Assembly (NCBI GenBank): GCA_003452935.1
Contig: DMMY01000006.1
Location: 17,672 to 81,671 of the forward strand
DNA from: Elusimicrobiota bacterium
GTDB taxonomy: Bacteria; Elusimicrobiota; Elusimicrobia; UBA1565; UBA9628
Direction of reading: 5' to 3'
Length of the DNA stretch: 64,000 nucleotides
Below, piece after piece: positions 7,211-16,748 of this stretch (position 1 is its first letter; each line of letters opens with the position of its first letter). The notes beneath the pieces were generated by a model that saw only the letters and a program-made list of their open reading frames with translations, was not told the DNA's origin and ran no database searches. The position numbers and the translations under genes were made by a program.

Positions 7211-9490
7211 TTATTTGGGCCGAGAGCGCAAGATCATCAGGTACTTGTTGGCCTCGGAATGGTTGGGATCCAAGCGCAAGGCCTCGACGAGCTCGGCCTC
7301 GGCGCGGACCGGATCGCTCGTCCAAAAGAGCACCGCGAGATTGTAGCGGGTCTGCGCCGCCGGAAAAAGGGCCAAGGAACGCTGATACGCGGCTTCGGCG
7401 GCCGGGACATCCTTGAGCTTCTCGCAGGCCACTCCCACCTGCATATAGGCGTCAGCCGCGGCGCGCAGCACGCCGGCTTTCAAGTCCGGCAGGGAATGGT
7501 ACTCCTCGGTCAGGCGCCTGGTGGCCTCGTTGAGCCGCGCCGCCAGGGAATAGTACCTGCGCGCCTCCGGAAAATCCCCTCGGCTAAACGCCATGAATCC
7601 CAGGAAATTAGCCGGCTCGGCCAAGGGCCATTGCATGGCCCAGGCGGAGAGAAACGCGGCCTGGGCCGCCGCGGCCAAGGGGCCGCGGCCGCCGAAGGCG
7701 GCCGCCGCTCTTTTCTCGCCGGAGGCGGCGGCGAAAAGACGGCGCCCCTCGGCGCAGCGCGCCTGGGCATAATTGCCCACCAGGTCCGAGGTGAAGAAAT
7801 CAGGCTGGTCCTCGTAGTCGTAGCGGCCCCTCCGGCTCATCAAATCCCAAAGGGCCTGTTCCTGGCCGGGAGCCTCGCCCGCCACGAGATCCCAGGCGTA
7901 GACCAAGCCCCGGCCGCGGCCGCTCGCCAGGATATCAGAAGGGAGTTCCGCATCCATGGTGGCGAATGCCGGCGCGTCGAGGTCCAGGAAGCGCCGCCAG
8001 TCGGCGCCGTCGCGCAAGGGTCCGACATAGAGATCGGGCTCGGCTCGGCGCATGTCCGCCTGGTACCACGATGCTCCGGCCAGCCCCTGCGAGACAAGGC
8101 GCAGATCCGGCCGCCAGCCTTGCACGTTGCGGTAATGCCAGAGCGCATAGAGCTGGACGTCCTTCTTGGCCGCGATCGTGCCCCCCGGAGAAACGGAGCG
8201 GAAAACGTTTCGGGCGAAGTCATAGCTGAAGAAATGCTGGCGCCGGTTCATCTGCGCGAGCCGGCCGCTCCAGAGAGGCACGGCGGCCAGCAGGGCGCAC
8301 GCGGCCCAAGCCCAGGCCCGGCGAAGCTGGATCCGGGAAACCATGAGCCCGCCGATGCCCTGCGCGGCCCACAAGACCAGGATCATGTCCGAAAGAAGAT
8401 AATGGGGCTCGACGATCGCGGCCGCGTGGGGATTGGGAGGCATGTTGGCCATCAACAGAAATACCGGCCCGCTCCACCACCAAGCCGCGGCCATTCCCAG
8501 CCAGCGCCTGGGCCGCGAGCGCGCGCACTCAAAGCAGCCCCAGGCTGCCGCGGCCAGGCCCACGATCGAAAAGTTCTCCCAAAGATGGCGTCCATAAAGG
8601 ACCAAATTGGCGCCGAACAGCTCGCCCTTGGCATAGTTCTTGGACAAGAGGTCGAGGGTCCCGCCGTAGCGAGTGCGCAGGAGCGATTCCAGGAAATTGC
8701 CCAGAACCGCCGGATGGTTCCAGTCGAGAAACGGAGCGGTCGCGGAACGGATGGGCAAAAAGAGATACACGGACAAACCGAGCAGACCGAAAAACAGGCT
8801 CTGCAAAAGCCAGCGCCAACGCCTCTCGTGCGGAGCGCGCCACAAGACCGTCCCCAGGACAAGCAGCGCGATGGGAGCGTTGCTTCCTGAAATCACCATC
8901 AAGCCCGGGAAGATCAGGAAACAAGCTCCGGCCCAGTAAGCGACAGGCCGCCTAGGGCCATCGGCCCCCAGCGCGATCCAAAGCAGGCCCGGCGCCCAGA
9001 GCAGCATGTCGAGACGATTGGCAAGGCAGAGCCCATAAGCCAAGGCGAAGAAAAGCCATATCCTCTCGGAATATCGCTCCGCCAGCCTCCAGACCAAGCC
9101 TTGAAGAAGGACTCCGAATAACAGGCCGAGGGCATACATCTCCTGCACCTGGACCACTGACCAGAACGTGGCGTTAAGGCCCATGAGCAAGGCCGCGGCC
9201 GAGCCGGCGCCGGCGCCCCAACGCGAGCCCAGATAAAAAAGCCCGGCCAGGACCAGGGCCCCGCAGAAAGCTGAAAGCAGGCTGAGCCGGTAGGCGGGAT
9301 TCGCTAGAGGAACGCCCTGAGCCGCGTGGCCGAGCTGGACATAGAGCGGATAGCTCGTGGGATGGGCCACGCCCAGGGTGCGGCTCGCCACGGACATCTC
9401 GCCCGTGTCGCGATAAGGAGCCAGGGCCGGAGGCATGGTCGCCACGTAGAGGACGAAAGACGCCAGAAACACCGCCGCGGCCGTTTTCAT
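7211..9490 (-). CDS. DUF2723 polytopic membrane glycosyltransferase-like protein with TPR tail
   Basis: 759 residues. The N-terminal half has about ten membrane helices and the DUF2723 signature (YRDTGEMSVASRTLGVAHPTSYPLYV near residues 30-60), a GT-C-like fold related to protein O-mannosyltransferases. Expected donor is a lipid-linked sugar and the reaction would occur on the periplasmic face; this is family inference. The C-terminal third is soluble and ends in TPR repeats (AEAAYQRSLALFPAAQTRYNLAVLF, LRLDPNHSEANKYL). A second DUF2723-TPR gene lies just upstream (9605-11689), so this looks like tandem duplication and divergence. Two strong hairpins separate the two genes, so it may have its own promoter. 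Confidence 0.8.
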   Translation of the reverse strand: MKTAAAVFLASFVLYVATMPPALAPYRDTGEMSVASRTLGVAHPTSYPLYVQLGHAAQGVPLANPAYRLSLLSAFCGALVLAGLFYLGSRWGAGAGSAAALLMGLNATFWSVVQVQEMYALGLLFGVLLQGLVWRLAERYSERIWLFFALAYGLCLANRLDMLLWAPGLLWIALGADGPRRPVAYWAGACFLIFPGLMVISGSNAPIALLVLGTVLWRAPHERRWRWLLQSLFFGLLGLSVYLFLPIRSATAPFLDWNHPAVLGNFLESLLRTRYGGTLDLLSKNYAKGELFGANLVLYGRHLWENFSIVGLAAAAWGCFECARSRPRRWLGMAAAWWWSGPVFLLMANMPPNPHAAAIVEPHYLLSDMILVLWAAQGIGGLMVSRIQLRRAWAWAACALLAAVPLWSGRLAQMNRRQHFFSYDFARNVFRSVSPGGTIAAKKDVQLYALWHYRNVQGWRPDLRLVSQGLAGASWYQADMRRAEPDLYVGPLRDGADWRRFLDLDAPAFATMDAELPSDILASGRGRGLVYAWDLVAGEAPGQEQALWDLMSRRGRYDYEDQPDFFTSDLVGNYAQARCAEGRRLFAAASGEKRAAAAFGGRGPLAAAAQAAFLSAWAMQWPLAEPANFLGFMAFSRGDFPEARRYYSLAARLNEATRRLTEEYHSLPDLKAGVLRAAADAYMQVGVACEKLKDVPAAEAAYQRSLALFPAAQTRYNLAVLFWTSDPVRAEAELVEALRLDPNHSEANKYLMILRSRPK

Positions 9491-9532
9491 TAAATTCCAG
9501 GGACCGTTGTTGCTCTCAATCCGTTGCTATGC

Positions 9533-9586
9533 GCTGACAGCGCGCCCGCGCTGTCAGCCGCGCACGCCCTTTCCTTGGGCGTGCGC
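9533..9586. terminator. Two back-to-back hairpins between the DUF2723 genes
   Basis: Hairpin 1: gctgacagcgcg (9533-9544) and its exact complement at 9547-9558, 2-nt centre. Hairpin 2: gcgcacgccc (9560-9569) with gggcgtgcgc (9577-9586), 7-nt loop. They follow the stop of the upstream minus-strand gene (9605) and probably terminate or attenuate the long MoxR/VWA operon. No T-run. Confidence 0.55.
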
Positions 9587-9604
9587 ACCTTCATGAAAGA
9601 TCCT

Positions 9605-11689
9605 TCATTGGCCCCCCGCGCGCCGCCGCGCTTGAACCGCGTAGCGCGCGGCCGCCGCGTTGCGAGGGTCGATGCGCGCGGCCGCGGTGAAAGCCTCGGC
9701 TGCCTCGGCCCAGCGCGATCCCGACCAATGCAGAACGCCAAGATTATAGTAAGCTTTGTCCGATCCCGGGTCCAGCCGGATCGCCTCCTCATAGCATTGC
9801 CGCGCCTCCGGGGCGCGTCCCGCGCGCTCGTACGCCACGCCCAGGCTGGAACGCGCCTCGGAACTTCGCGGATCGGCCTGCAGGGACAGCAGCAGGGCCT
9901 CTCGCGCCAGGAGCCAGTCCTGGCGAAGGCTGGCTTCATAGCCGAGCCATTGCGCGTCGTGCGCCACGTGCGGACGCAGCCACAAGACATCCCGTCCCAT
10001 GGCCCAAGCCGTTTCAAGTTCGCGCAGCGCGTCCTGGAGCCTGTGCTGGGCCACGCGGGCGGCGCTGCGCATCACCGGATAAAAGCAGACCAGGGCGCGG
10101 TCTCGATACTGGCTTTCCAGAAGACTCTCCTGCCAGCGGAAAGGATAGAAGTCCCACGGGTCGATCTCGGCAGCCTGGGTCGCGTTGGCGTCCGCCCGGC
10201 GCAACAAGCCCCAAGGACGAAGGACAAAACCGGGGAGAAGGGCTCCGTTCAAGGTGCTGTAGAAGAGATTCCCGCGCGCCGCCATGACCGTCTCGACTTC
10301 CTGACGACGCGTCTGCTTGGCTGGCCTGGCCAAGCGCCGGAAATCCGGGCCATAGGCGCTCTTGAACACCAAGCCGCCGCGGTCGAACAGCGCCGCGTCG
10401 GTCCTTCGGCGCTCGGCAAAGGCCAGGAAAGCCGTGGTATAAAACGTATCGTCTCCGCCGTCCATGAAAAGAGTCGCGCCGGGGGGAAGGCTTTTCAAGA
10501 CGCTGCGGCCGTAATCATAGGCGGCGAAATCCCGCCTCAGCCACCATTGGCCGTGGGAAATCCAGGCTCCGGCCACGGGAACGAGGAGCAGCGCCCAGGA
10601 AGAATGCTTAAGACGCTCCTCCACGGCATCCACGCCGGCGCAAATCAAAACGGCCAATCCAAGCCAGGAGGCAAGATAAAACCTCTCCAAGGCCGCGCTC
10701 GTCTGGCTGTCGAAGGGGGGATTGCCCAGCATTAAGAAGAAAGGGCCCGTGAAAAAGACCCAGCCGAGCAGGCCGAAACGGCTTGAAGACCTGCCCGGCC
10801 AAGCCGCAAGTCCCAGCGCGGCCAGGGACAATCCCGACGGACCCAGACCGTCCCAACACGCGCGCAGATATCGCACGCTCTGGGCCCAAATCGCGGCCAG
10901 GGAGAACGCCGACTGTCCTTCCACGGTCAAGGACAAGGAGCCGTAATCCTTGCGCAAAAAGACCCAAAGAAAACGCGGCAGATCCACGGGATGCCCCCAA
11001 TCCAAGGGTGGTCCGACGCGCGAGCGCAGCGGAAGGAACAAATACGCGGACAGACCCATCGCGCAAAATACCAGGAAATATCCAATCCCTTGAGCAAAAT
11101 CCAGACGACGACCGCCTTTAACGCGCCAGGATCTCAAAACTTCCCAGGCGCAAGCCGGACCCGCGAGCAGCAAGGTGTGGTGGTTGGCCATTCCCAGACC
11201 GGCCAACAGACCCAGCGCCGCCATGGGCCGGGGGGCGAAAAGCCGATCAGAAAACGAAAAGAGAACCCAGAGCACGCACGCCAAAACGAGCCCCTGCAAG
11301 GCGAAAACCTCTGTCACTGCCGACTCATAGCGCCAGAGGGGGGCAAGGCCCAGCCACAGAACCGCGGCCAGGCGGCCGGCAAGCCCCGCGCCCGCACGCC
11401 GCAGAGCGCTGCCCAGCACGGCCAAAGCTCCGGCCGAGGCCAGGGCGGATAGGAGGTTGGTGCGCAGAGCCCAATTGCCCCAAGGCGCCAGGATTGCCAA
11501 AAGCCTGCCCATAAGAGCGGCCAAGGGATAGCTTGGCGCATGCGCCAGGCCCAAGGTAGCGGCGCAGGCCGTAAATTCACCGGCATCACCGAATGTCACG
11601 CTCGGGGCCCGGGAAATTATTCCCAAGACAGCGGCGCCAAGAAATACGAGAACAGGTTCCAAGAAAGGGGCGTCGCGCCTATGGCTCAC
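9605..11689 (-). CDS. DUF2723 polytopic membrane glycosyltransferase-like protein with TPR tail (second copy)
   Basis: 694 residues from a GTG start at 11689, chosen because its GTGA overlaps the stop of the upstream gene by 4 bp; a longer frame runs back into that gene but has no membrane or DUF2723 features. Signature FGDAGEFTACAATLGLAHAPSYPL sits at about residues 30-53, followed by 10-12 membrane helices. The last about 100 residues are TPR units (ARSSLGVAYERAGRAPEARQCYEEA, AYYNLGVLHWSG, AFTAAARIDPRN). Last gene of the MoxR-DUF58-VWA operon, which hints that the sugar-transfer step and the VWA/MoxR assembly proteins work on a common surface product. Substrate unknown. Confidence 0.78.
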   Translation of the reverse strand: MSHRRDAPFLEPVLVFLGAAVLGIISRAPSVTFGDAGEFTACAATLGLAHAPSYPLAALMGRLLAILAPWGNWALRTNLLSALASAGALAVLGSALRRAGAGLAGRLAAVLWLGLAPLWRYESAVTEVFALQGLVLACVLWVLFSFSDRLFAPRPMAALGLLAGLGMANHHTLLLAGPACAWEVLRSWRVKGGRRLDFAQGIGYFLVFCAMGLSAYLFLPLRSRVGPPLDWGHPVDLPRFLWVFLRKDYGSLSLTVEGQSAFSLAAIWAQSVRYLRACWDGLGPSGLSLAALGLAAWPGRSSSRFGLLGWVFFTGPFFLMLGNPPFDSQTSAALERFYLASWLGLAVLICAGVDAVEERLKHSSWALLLVPVAGAWISHGQWWLRRDFAAYDYGRSVLKSLPPGATLFMDGGDDTFYTTAFLAFAERRRTDAALFDRGGLVFKSAYGPDFRRLARPAKQTRRQEVETVMAARGNLFYSTLNGALLPGFVLRPWGLLRRADANATQAAEIDPWDFYPFRWQESLLESQYRDRALVCFYPVMRSAARVAQHRLQDALRELETAWAMGRDVLWLRPHVAHDAQWLGYEASLRQDWLLAREALLLSLQADPRSSEARSSLGVAYERAGRAPEARQCYEEAIRLDPGSDKAYYNLGVLHWSGSRWAEAAEAFTAAARIDPRNAAAARYAVQARRRAGGQ

Positions 11690-13953
11690 GGATAGCCTTT
11701 CCAACGCCGCAAAGCCCAGTCTCCAAGGAAAAGCGCCAAGGCCAGAGCCAGCCACCACGAGGATGCCCAGGGATGCAGGCGCCGCTTGACCTCGGACTGC
11801 TCTCTGACCGGGGAAAGCCGTTCCAAGAGATCCGCGGCCCGGGCCGCGGAAAGTTCCGTCAACGTCCCGCCCGAGGCATCGGCCGCGCGCCGCAGCCACT
11901 TGCGGTCCATGGGCGCGTCCGGCAGTCCTTGCGCCCATTCGAAGCGGACTTCATCCTCGCCCCAAGGTTTGCCGCGGTAGCGCGCCATGGCCTTGAGCCG
12001 GTGCCAGCCCGGGCTCAAGCCGGTCAGCTCCAACGTGTAGGAGCCGGGTCCGCTTTCCCGGGGGACGGCCTCGCGCACCGCGCCGTCCGGGGCGGTCCAC
12101 AGGACGGCAAGAGCGGTTTGGGCCGCCGCGGCCGGACGGAATCCCTCGTCGAAAACGCGCAGGCGCAGAACGGCCGGTTCGCGCGCGGGCAGGCGGTCGG
12201 CAAGCGGGGCGAACTTGACCTTGGAAAGATCGAGGCTGCCGGTAAGATACTGCACGGCCTTGGTCCAGAATCTGCCGTAAAAGGTCGCTATGCGCCAATC
12301 CAGCGCCGCGCCCAGCCGCCAGCGCCAGGTCGAATCCGAGCTCACCAGCATGACCTTGCCCCTGCCGTACTCGCGAATGGCGAAGATCGGCAGCGGCTCG
12401 CCGGACGACGCGCGCGCCTCGGGATGCACGGCCAGCACCGTGGAACCCGGCCGAACGGACTGGAATTGAGTGAACCCGTCCAGGTTCGGCAAGGACTCCC
12501 AAGCTTGGCGCGACTCCTCCGGGGTGTCGTAGAGCTGGATCAAAGGGTGAGTCAACGCCGCGGGACGCGCATGAAAAAGGCCGGGCCGGAAATCCGGGAC
12601 TTGCTCCGAGAGCGCGACCGGCAGGATATCCTCCAAAGGCGTTCCGCGGTAGCCTCCCAGGGTGAAGGCGTTTTCTCCTCCGATGACGAGCAGGGCTCCG
12701 CCCGAGGCCACGAAATTCTTGAGGGCTCCGAGATAAGCGGTCGGCAGGCGGAAGCGCGTATAGGAAAAGTTTTCCAGGATGAAGAGATCGAACTGGGGGA
12801 GGGTCGTGACGAAAATCTCCTCCGCCGGGAAGGGGATGAGGGAGAGCTCATTGTCCGGGGCAAAGGCCGGGTTCTCGGGGTTGCGCAGGATGACGAAGGA
12901 GACCAATTCATGATTGGGATCGGCCTTGAGGAATTCGCGCAGGTTCGCGTATTCGGGGCTCGGGCGCCCGGCCAGGTACATAATGCGGTACTTCTGCCGG
13001 ATGACCTCGACGCGGAACTCCTTTATCGCCTTGACGTTCTCCTTTCCCGAAAGGCGAGCCTCTAGCCGGTAGCGCTCGGAACCCAAGGACTGCGCCGTGG
13101 CCGTGAAGCTCGCGCAGACGGCCTCGAAATCCGTCCGCAGCCTGACTTGACGGCGATCCGCCACGGTCCATGAGCCGGAAACCAGCTTGGAAAGCGTCAG
13201 CTCCAGGACTTCATCGGCCAGGGCCGATGCCTCGACCGTGGCTTCCACGGAAATGCGGCCGTGCAAGAAGGCAAAATCAGGAGTCTTGAGGTCGGCGAAG
13301 ACCGCGCCCTTTTCCCGCCGTGAAGGTCCTACGCCGATGACGTCGAGCGGGACATGCAGTTCCGCCAGGACTTTCTCCAGTTCCGGATCCGGCTCGGAAA
13401 TCCCGTCGCTGAGCAGCCAGGCGCGTTCCGGATGCTCGTTGCCGATGTCGTCGAGAACGTCGCGCAAGGACGCGGCCGGATGGAAGCCGGCGGCCGAGGC
13501 CTGCAGGCCGGAGATGCCTTCCCAGCCGACGAACCCGCGAGCCCGGTCGGAGAGCGCGTAGAAGCGAGCCTCGCAGCGCGCGTCCAGCGCCCGCCTCTGG
13601 CGCGAGAGCCAGTCCAGGGCCGCGGCCAAGCGCGTTCCAGGCCCCTTGTCGCGGAGCCTCCACGCCGCGGGAACTCCGTTGCCGAAGGGCAAGGCCATGG
13701 TATGGCCATTGTCTACGAGGATCAAGAGCCTGGGCCGCGAGAGCTGAGGCTCGTAGACGGCCACGGTCGGCCGCAGCGCGGCCAAGGCCAGGGCCAGGGC
13801 CCCGAGGGCGCGCAAGGCCATGGGAGAGCGGCCCGTCCCCGCGGCCGCCGCGGCTTCGCGGCTGCGCCGCCAATGCCAGGCCATGGCCGCGGCCACCAAC
13901 AGGGCCCAGGCCCACCCCGCCGTGCCGCCGCCCCATTCGAGCGCCACGTTCAT
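11686..13953 (-). CDS. Membrane-anchored VWA-like / glutamine-amidotransferase-fold protein
   Basis: 755 residues. Two hydrophobic segments at the N-terminus (about 12-30 and 46-62), then a VWA-like region whose metal site is degenerate (ILVDNGHTM where DxSxS is expected; LLSDGISEPDPE), a beta-rich middle, a class-I glutamine-amidotransferase-like region (FILENFSYTRFRL, GGALLVIGGENAF, DILPVAL) without an obvious catalytic Cys, and a final membrane helix near residues 735-750. This architecture is usual for DUF1355-type proteins in MoxR/DUF58 operons. Overlaps the upstream gene by 4 bp (ATGA) and the downstream gene by GTGA. Probably an accessory of a membrane-bound complex; no enzymatic activity can be claimed. 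Confidence 0.7.
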   Translation of the reverse strand: MNVALEWGGGTAGWAWALLVAAAMAWHWRRSREAAAAAGTGRSPMALRALGALALALAALRPTVAVYEPQLSRPRLLILVDNGHTMALPFGNGVPAAWRLRDKGPGTRLAAALDWLSRQRRALDARCEARFYALSDRARGFVGWEGISGLQASAAGFHPAASLRDVLDDIGNEHPERAWLLSDGISEPDPELEKVLAELHVPLDVIGVGPSRREKGAVFADLKTPDFAFLHGRISVEATVEASALADEVLELTLSKLVSGSWTVADRRQVRLRTDFEAVCASFTATAQSLGSERYRLEARLSGKENVKAIKEFRVEVIRQKYRIMYLAGRPSPEYANLREFLKADPNHELVSFVILRNPENPAFAPDNELSLIPFPAEEIFVTTLPQFDLFILENFSYTRFRLPTAYLGALKNFVASGGALLVIGGENAFTLGGYRGTPLEDILPVALSEQVPDFRPGLFHARPAALTHPLIQLYDTPEESRQAWESLPNLDGFTQFQSVRPGSTVLAVHPEARASSGEPLPIFAIREYGRGKVMLVSSDSTWRWRLGAALDWRIATFYGRFWTKAVQYLTGSLDLSKVKFAPLADRLPAREPAVLRLRVFDEGFRPAAAAQTALAVLWTAPDGAVREAVPRESGPGSYTLELTGLSPGWHRLKAMARYRGKPWGEDEVRFEWAQGLPDAPMDRKWLRRAADASGGTLTELSAARAADLLERLSPVREQSEVKRRLHPWASSWWLALALALFLGDWALRRWKGYP

Positions 13954-16748
13954 GGGATGCCCGAACGCATCTTTTGCAGGAGATAAGGCTGGTGCACCGC
14001 GTCGGATTTGTAGCTCCCGGTCAGGGAATACATGATGATGTTCAACGTCAGCTTGCGGGCGTTATGCCGCTGCGCCTCGCCCCCGGGCAGGCACGGCAAT
14101 AGAGGCCGCCCAAGCGGATCCTTGACCCAGGCTCCGAGCAAGTCGTTGCGGGAATAGACCACCGCGGCGCGGCCTCCCCAGGAGACGCCTTCCAACGTGC
14201 CGCGCACCATGACCCTTCCCGCCGCGCCGCGCAGGAGAAAGAAAGTCTTGAACACGACATGGTCGGATTCCAGGGCCCGCAGCTCGGCCTCGGGCAGAAG
14301 GTCCTTGAGGGTGCTCCGCACCCATCGATCAAACGAACTCGCCGCCGAGCCGGAAGTGTCCTCCAGCCAAAGCATGCCGCCCGCGGACAGATAGCCGCGC
14401 AGCCGCTTGACCTCCTCGGCATCAAGGGGGGCAGGCGCCTCCCTGCCCGCCAGGATCAAAAGGGGGGAAGCGAAGATATCCGGGTCTTTCAAGGTGATGA
14501 CCCGTCTTTGCGGCTCCACCAATACGCTGGTAACCGACGCCAGCAAACCGTCGATCTCGCCCGGCGCCGTCGGATAGGGATCCCAGCCCGGGCCGAGCTT
14601 GAGTTGAGTCCATACGAAACGGTCGCTCCGCTGAGTCTCGGCCGTCGCAGGCACCGGCCAAAGAATGCTTGCCAGGATCGCGACGACGGCCAGGCTCATG
14701 GGCAAGCAGAGCAGCATCTCGGCGACGAGAAACGCGACGGCCGCGGCCATCACGGCCGCACGCAGATCCCGCCCCCGGACTTTCAGCCAGAAATCCTCGC
14801 GCGCGCGCTCCGAGTCGATCGCGATCCATGGGGGCGATGCGACGGCGGAGAGGTCGCTCTCCCCCGAGCCCCGATCAAAATTCACGCCATACACGCGGCT
14901 GTCTCCGACGTCGTCATCCATCGCGTAGAGCCCGGGCCGGGAAGTCAGGCTGTATTCCACCCGGCGGTCGCGCACCCACAGCGCCGTGGTCCGTCCCTCG
15001 GGAGAGCGCACGCGGACGCGGGCGGGCGCCGCCTCCCTGGAGCCCCAGACCCTCGTGATCGGGTCTCCCACCCGCAGAGCCAGGTTCTCGACTTGACCCT
15101 CGGGGGGCCTCACGAGGGAAACGATGGACGCCACCAACGCCGCATAAACCGGCTTGACGGGCAGGTTGCCGGAGACGGCGTCCAAGGGCGCGGCCCAGAC
15201 CGCCACCCGGCCAGCCCCGTGCTCGGCGGTAACCAGAAGAGGTTCGCCCGCGCCGGTCCGCAGCCACGTCTTGGCCCCGGCTTGCGGCTCCAAACGCAGG
15301 AAACCCGCCAGCGCCACCTTGTCGAGCTCGAAATCACGCCAAACCTGGAATGAACCGGTGGACTTTTCGACTTGAAGTCCTCTGGCCCCGGACCCGGACA
15401 TCTCCCCAAGCCGGACCCCAAGCCACGGCCCCAAGGGCGCAGCCGCGTCGGGCGGCGTACGGCTGCCGGGAAGAATCCAGAGCCCGCCCCCTCGCCGCAC
15501 GAACGGCTCCACGGCTGAGGCAACGGCCGGGGGCAGGGACTGAAAATCAGCGAGAACGGCCGCGTCATAATCCGCCAGGCGCAAGGCATTGCCGGATGAG
15601 TCGGAGCCGCCCGACGCCAACAGATCCATCCCGGCGAACTCGGCGTCCCAGTCCAGGGCCCGTCCCTTGGCGCCGGAAAACAGCTCCTTGAGAAAATAGC
15701 CTGAGTTGGGCGCCTTGAGAAAGGCGGGGTTGCCGTAAAGGACCAGGAGCCTCGGCCGTCGAGGGTGGCGGAAGGAATAGAAAAACACGTCGTCCGCGGC
15801 CAAGGCGTCGGGCCGCAGTTCCACGCGGCCGGACCACCCTGCCGCGTCGGGGCCGGAATAACGAGGCAGAGGCAGGCTCAAAGAGATATCGCCGGCCCTC
15901 AATGCCACCGGCTCGCCGGCCAGGCGCGCGCGATCCTGCCACAGGTCCACGGCCGATGAGCCGGCCGCCGAGGCCCACAGGACCGTGCGCAGGGAAGGCT
16001 TCTGCGCCGAGCTGTCCCGCGCCGGTCCTGCGGCGCTCACCGCGGAATTGAAAGGCGGTTTGGGCCAGGCAAGCCCATAGAGCGCGATCCCAGGCTCCGC
16101 GGGCGGCAGTGCCGAGCGCAGGCCGTGCGCCGCGCCGTCGCTCAAGAGCAAAACGGCCCTCTGCCGCCGCGAAGCGGCCAGCAATTCATAAGCCCCGCGC
16201 AGAGCCGGGCCGTAGTCCGTGCCGCGCCATCCCGGCTGGCTGCGGCTGAAGAGTTCCTGGCACTCGCGGGCGGTCATCCAAGACAGCTTCCCTTCATTGT
16301 TCTCGATCCGGTCGGAGAAGACCGCGCACGCGACCCGGTCGCCCGGACGCAAGCTGCGCAGCATATCCTCCGCCGCGGAGCGAGCCGCGGCCCAGCGCGT
16401 CCGGCCCCGGTCCACAGCGCCCATGGAAACCGAAGAGTCAAGCAGCAGCGCCAGATCCAGGCCCTCGCCAGCGTCCGCGCCGGCCGCGGCGACTCCCCGG
16501 CCTCGAGCCTCCAGAACCGGGCCGGCATAAGCGCAGACCAGCGCCCCGACAATGGCGCAGCGCACCGCGGTCAGCAGCCACTTGCGCAGCCTGGTGCGGG
16601 GCAAGGACTCGGCGTGAACGCGGCGAAGCAGGACGAGGTCCGAGAATCTCACGCGTTGGGCGCGGCGGCGCGAGAGCAGGTGCAGGAGGATGGGCGCCAG
16701 GACCAGGGGAAGAGCCCATAAAACAGCGGGGTTGGCGAAGCTCATCAA
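13950..16748 (-). CDS. BatA-type membrane protein with VWA domain and C-terminal DUF4159-like domain
   Basis: 932 residues. Starts with the BatA N-terminal hairpin (MMSFANPAVLWALPLVLAPILLHLL, then a second helix around 58-76). The VWA domain has an intact metal-ion site: DSSVSMG near residue 103, WRGTD, and LLLSDGAAH. A GATase-like centre (AAVLADFQSLPPAV, GGGLWILPGSRT) and a membrane hairpin near 690-720 follow. The last about 210 residues match DUF4159 (RFVWTQLKLGPGWDPYP, GGMLWLEDTSGS, RNDLLGAW, LTLNIIMYSLTG). Overlaps both neighbours by 4 bp. Expected to dock with the MoxR ATPase and DUF58 protein in a periplasm-facing complex. The sequence between 15400 and 15600 repeats the theme found in the downstream gene, suggesting paralogy. 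Confidence 0.8.
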   Translation of the reverse strand: MMSFANPAVLWALPLVLAPILLHLLSRRRAQRVRFSDLVLLRRVHAESLPRTRLRKWLLTAVRCAIVGALVCAYAGPVLEARGRGVAAAGADAGEGLDLALLLDSSVSMGAVDRGRTRWAAARSAAEDMLRSLRPGDRVACAVFSDRIENNEGKLSWMTARECQELFSRSQPGWRGTDYGPALRGAYELLAASRRQRAVLLLSDGAAHGLRSALPPAEPGIALYGLAWPKPPFNSAVSAAGPARDSSAQKPSLRTVLWASAAGSSAVDLWQDRARLAGEPVALRAGDISLSLPLPRYSGPDAAGWSGRVELRPDALAADDVFFYSFRHPRRPRLLVLYGNPAFLKAPNSGYFLKELFSGAKGRALDWDAEFAGMDLLASGGSDSSGNALRLADYDAAVLADFQSLPPAVASAVEPFVRRGGGLWILPGSRTPPDAAAPLGPWLGVRLGEMSGSGARGLQVEKSTGSFQVWRDFELDKVALAGFLRLEPQAGAKTWLRTGAGEPLLVTAEHGAGRVAVWAAPLDAVSGNLPVKPVYAALVASIVSLVRPPEGQVENLALRVGDPITRVWGSREAAPARVRVRSPEGRTTALWVRDRRVEYSLTSRPGLYAMDDDVGDSRVYGVNFDRGSGESDLSAVASPPWIAIDSERAREDFWLKVRGRDLRAAVMAAAVAFLVAEMLLCLPMSLAVVAILASILWPVPATAETQRSDRFVWTQLKLGPGWDPYPTAPGEIDGLLASVTSVLVEPQRRVITLKDPDIFASPLLILAGREAPAPLDAEEVKRLRGYLSAGGMLWLEDTSGSAASSFDRWVRSTLKDLLPEAELRALESDHVVFKTFFLLRGAAGRVMVRGTLEGVSWGGRAAVVYSRNDLLGAWVKDPLGRPLLPCLPGGEAQRHNARKLTLNIIMYSLTGSYKSDAVHQPYLLQKMRSGIP

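Noticed and set aside
7067..8890. 607-residue plus-strand open frame
   Set aside because: Antisense to the DUF2723 gene; Arg/Gly/Pro-rich composition typical of GC-rich shadow frames, and no recognisable domain.
11593..13065. 490-residue plus-strand frame
   Set aside because: Antisense to the VWA/GATase-like gene; composition as expected for a shadow.
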